Positions 6,827 through 7,099 of a stretch of 7,099 bases of DNA are shown here, one piece after another. Both the position numbers and the translations under genes were made by a program. The stretch covers positions 1-7,099 of the forward strand of contig JALVPX010000036.1 in the NCBI GenBank assembly GCA_027031565.1, written 5' to 3'. Position 1 is the first letter of the stretch. Each line of letters begins with the position of its first letter. This DNA is from Deltaproteobacteria bacterium. Lineage in GTDB: Bacteria > Desulfobacterota > Dissulfuribacteria > Dissulfuribacterales > JALVPX01. The notes beneath the pieces were generated by a model. The model was not told the origin of the DNA, ran no database searches, and worked only from the letters and a program-made list of their open reading frames with translations.

Positions 6827-7099
6827 ATGAAGACCACCCACATTTTCCTGGTGCAGGACGACGAGCTTAGCATGGCAGTAAAACGTACAAACAATTTTAT
6901 TTTAAGAAACGGCCTGGTCTCCTATGACCATCATCAGATAGATGAAGATGATTGCTTGAACGGTACCAATCCAAAGTTCTATGAAATCTTAAAAAGCGCT
7001 GTTCAAAAAAACAATGACGTAATAACTTGCCTTTTGAAAGAGCTTGCGTCTGAGGGGTATATTGAATTGCAGCATCTTGCCCAAATTCCCCAGGGATAC
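6827..7099 (+). CDS. Unrecognised protein, N-terminal 91 residues (3' end missing)
   Basis: The frame is open for 91 codons from the ATG at 6827 to the window edge, with a good ribosome binding site. The product begins MKTTHIFLVQDDELSMAVKR and has no signal peptide or membrane segment, so it is probably cytoplasmic. It continues with NFILRNGLVSYDHHQIDEDD, rich in His and Asp and conceivably metal-binding, then a predicted helical stretch (about residues 53-85) containing FYEILKSAVQKNNDVITCLL and ELASEGYIELQHLAQIPQGY. The latter loosely recalls a helix-turn-helix, but I cannot assign a family. It is transcribed divergently from the Pst-like operon and shares its upstream region, so joint regulation is possible. 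Composition looks like normal coding sequence. Confidence 0.75.
   Translation, partial: MKTTHIFLVQDDELSMAVKRTNNFILRNGLVSYDHHQIDEDDCLNGTNPKFYEILKSAVQKNNDVITCLLKELASEGYIELQHLAQIPQGY

Noticed and set aside
1..7099. tRNA or rRNA genes, CRISPR arrays, insertion sequences, integrases or attachment sites
   Set aside because: No regularly spaced repeats, transposase-like proteins, terminal inverted repeats or tRNA-like cloverleaf sequences were seen.

Overview
This 7.1 kb window looks like chromosomal DNA from an anaerobic, respiring bacterium, most likely of the Desulfobacterota (the former Deltaproteobacteria). I infer this from a large ten-haem c-type cytochrome with a MopE-type metal-binding motif, a CysL-like LysR regulator of a kind common in sulfate and sulfur metabolisers, and moderate GC content. 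No rRNA or other phylogenetic marker is present, so the assignment is tentative.

Layout. Positions 2-2044 (+) hold the 3' part of a multihaem cytochrome gene whose start lies left of the window. It ends at a strong palindromic terminator (2069-2100). Positions 2101-2255 show no gene. From 6588 down to 2256, on the minus strand, lies a compact cluster: a PstS-like binding protein, a PstC-like permease, a PstA-like permease, a PstB-like ATPase and a LysR-family regulator. The two permeases and the ATPase are joined by 4-bp ATGA overlaps, and the regulator follows the ATPase after 23 bp, so the five genes probably form one operon. A 238-bp intergenic region (6589-6826) separates this operon from a divergent, unrecognised gene that starts at 6827 with a good ribosome binding site and runs off the right end.

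How the genes work together. The four transporter genes encode a complete ABC importer of the phosphate (Pst) type: periplasmic binding protein, two membrane subunits and ATPase. No phoU, phoB or phoR is visible. Instead the operon ends with a LysR regulator whose effector domain resembles the CysL/CbbR group. This leaves open whether the substrate is phosphate or another oxyanion, and suggests a local control circuit. The cytochrome is convergent with this operon and separated by a terminator, so it is probably an independent unit. It should act outside the cytoplasmic membrane in electron transfer or in reducing a small inorganic molecule.

The points most worth a second look are the architecture of the cytochrome (tandem beta-rich repeats, MopE-type motif, ten haems and a long haem-free insert), the phoU-less Pst-like operon with a terminal LysR gene, and the unidentified divergent gene at the right edge.
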